Source: DASULK01 sp036381835 | Lineage (GTDB): Bacteria; Actinomycetota; Actinomycetes; Mycobacteriales; Micromonosporaceae | Assembly: GCA_036381835.1 (NCBI GenBank) | Contig: DASVCA010000215.1 | Location: 1-6,104, forward strand | Length of the DNA stretch: 6,104 bases | Direction of reading: 5' to 3' | Part shown: piece after piece, positions 5,898-6,104 of the stretch | Layout of the letters: every line of letters begins with the position of its first letter | Position numbering within the stretch: position 1 is the stretch's first letter | Made by a program: the position numbers and the translations under genes | The notes under the pieces: generated by a model | What the model saw: the letters and a program-made list of their open reading frames with translations, nothing else | What the model was told of the DNA's origin: nothing | Database searches by the model: none

Positions 5898-6104
5898 GTG
5901 AGTAAACCGGCTGCACTCCACCCGCCGGCGCGCCGTCGGGGGCTGTACCGCTGCCTGGCGCTCACCGCGGTGGTGTTCATCGGGCTGCTGTCCGCCCCAC
6001 CGGCCCAGGCGAACCCAAGCGTCTCGGAGATCGAGGCGATGATCGACGAGCAGTGGGAGCAGCTTGAGCCGACCATCGAGCAGTACAACAAGGTACGCAG
6101 CCAG
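5898..6104 (+). CDS. Secreted coiled-coil protein, N-terminal part; probable NlpC/P60 peptidoglycan peptidase
   Basis: Partial gene: 69 codons from GTG 5898 run open to the window edge. Residues 1-38 are a signal peptide with basic residues Arg12-14 and Arg18, a hydrophobic core at about 19-32, and an AQA|NP cleavage site after residue 38. Cys19 lies at the start of the core, so it is not a lipoprotein Cys. The mature start (SVSEIEAMIDEQWEQLEP, 41-58) begins a coiled coil like that of actinobacterial RipA-type NlpC/P60 endopeptidases, which cut peptide stems in peptidoglycan; the catalytic domain would lie beyond the window. Other secreted coiled-coil proteins are possible. A start-site promoter sits immediately upstream, and the only Shine-Dalgarno-like bases (AGGG, 5885-5888) lie inside the -10 element. 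Confidence 0.65.
   Translation, partial: MSKPAALHPPARRRGLYRCLALTAVVFIGLLSAPPAQANPSVSEIEAMIDEQWEQLEPTIEQYNKVRSQ

Noticed and set aside
5952..5954. Lipoprotein Cys (Cys19) in the partial secreted protein
   Set aside because: The Cys sits before the hydrophobic core rather than after it, with no lipobox; an AQA signal peptidase I site follows the core instead.
1..6104. Mobile element, CRISPR array, tRNA or rRNA
   Set aside because: No transposase or integrase, no regularly spaced palindromic repeats and no tRNA-like cloverleaf were seen; gene density and composition are uniform.

Overview
This is a GC-rich actinobacterial window of about 6.1 kb. The gene order and proteins most resemble a Micromonosporaceae chromosome (Micromonospora/Salinispora type), near the conserved crgA / pknB cell-division and cell-wall region that often lies close to dnaA. 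The assignment rests on four things: a divergent crgA and DUF881 pair, a class E sortase, a PabA/TrpG glutaminase at the end of the operon, and strongly GC-biased codon use. It is recognition from memory, not a database result.

Left part (1-3035), minus strand. A tight four-gene operon reads leftwards: DUF881 membrane protein, class E sortase (srtE-like), a small single-pass membrane protein with an acidic Gly/Pro tail, and an aminodeoxychorismate/anthranilate synthase glutaminase subunit (pabA/trpG). The gaps are 5, 6 and 2 bases, so co-transcription and translational coupling are likely. The first 60 bases hold no confident gene. A plus-strand frame ends there at a TAA followed by a GC hairpin, which could be the tail of a convergent gene; in related genomes that neighbour is the PASTA kinase pknB.

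Middle (3036-3611). A 162-bp divergent control region carries a 9-bp-arm inverted repeat. Then comes crgA on the plus strand (GTG start, two membrane segments, septation regulator), followed by a 150-bp gap. That gap contains a perfect 7-bp-arm palindrome overlapping the -35 position of a plausible promoter for the next gene.

Right part (3612-6104), plus strand. A 736-residue membrane Fe-S oxidoreductase has five N-terminal membrane segments, two 4Fe-4S motifs and two CCG (heterodisulfide-reductase-like) domains. It resembles mycobacterial EtfD, which passes electrons from acyl-CoA dehydrogenases, through EtfBA, to menaquinone. After a short gap with a good promoter placed so close that the mRNA may be leaderless, the window ends inside the start of a secreted coiled-coil protein, probably an NlpC/P60 cell-wall peptidase.

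Overall this is a conserved envelope, division and respiration neighbourhood, not an accessory island. I found no mobile element, CRISPR array, RNA gene or obviously new system. The most notable signal is a set of Thr-rich T-x-[VI]-[LI] repeats (the last three an exact 14-residue period) in the cytoplasmic tail of the sortase, which look like possible kinase/FHA-domain sites. The palindrome in front of etfD and the possible leaderless promoter are the next most useful leads.
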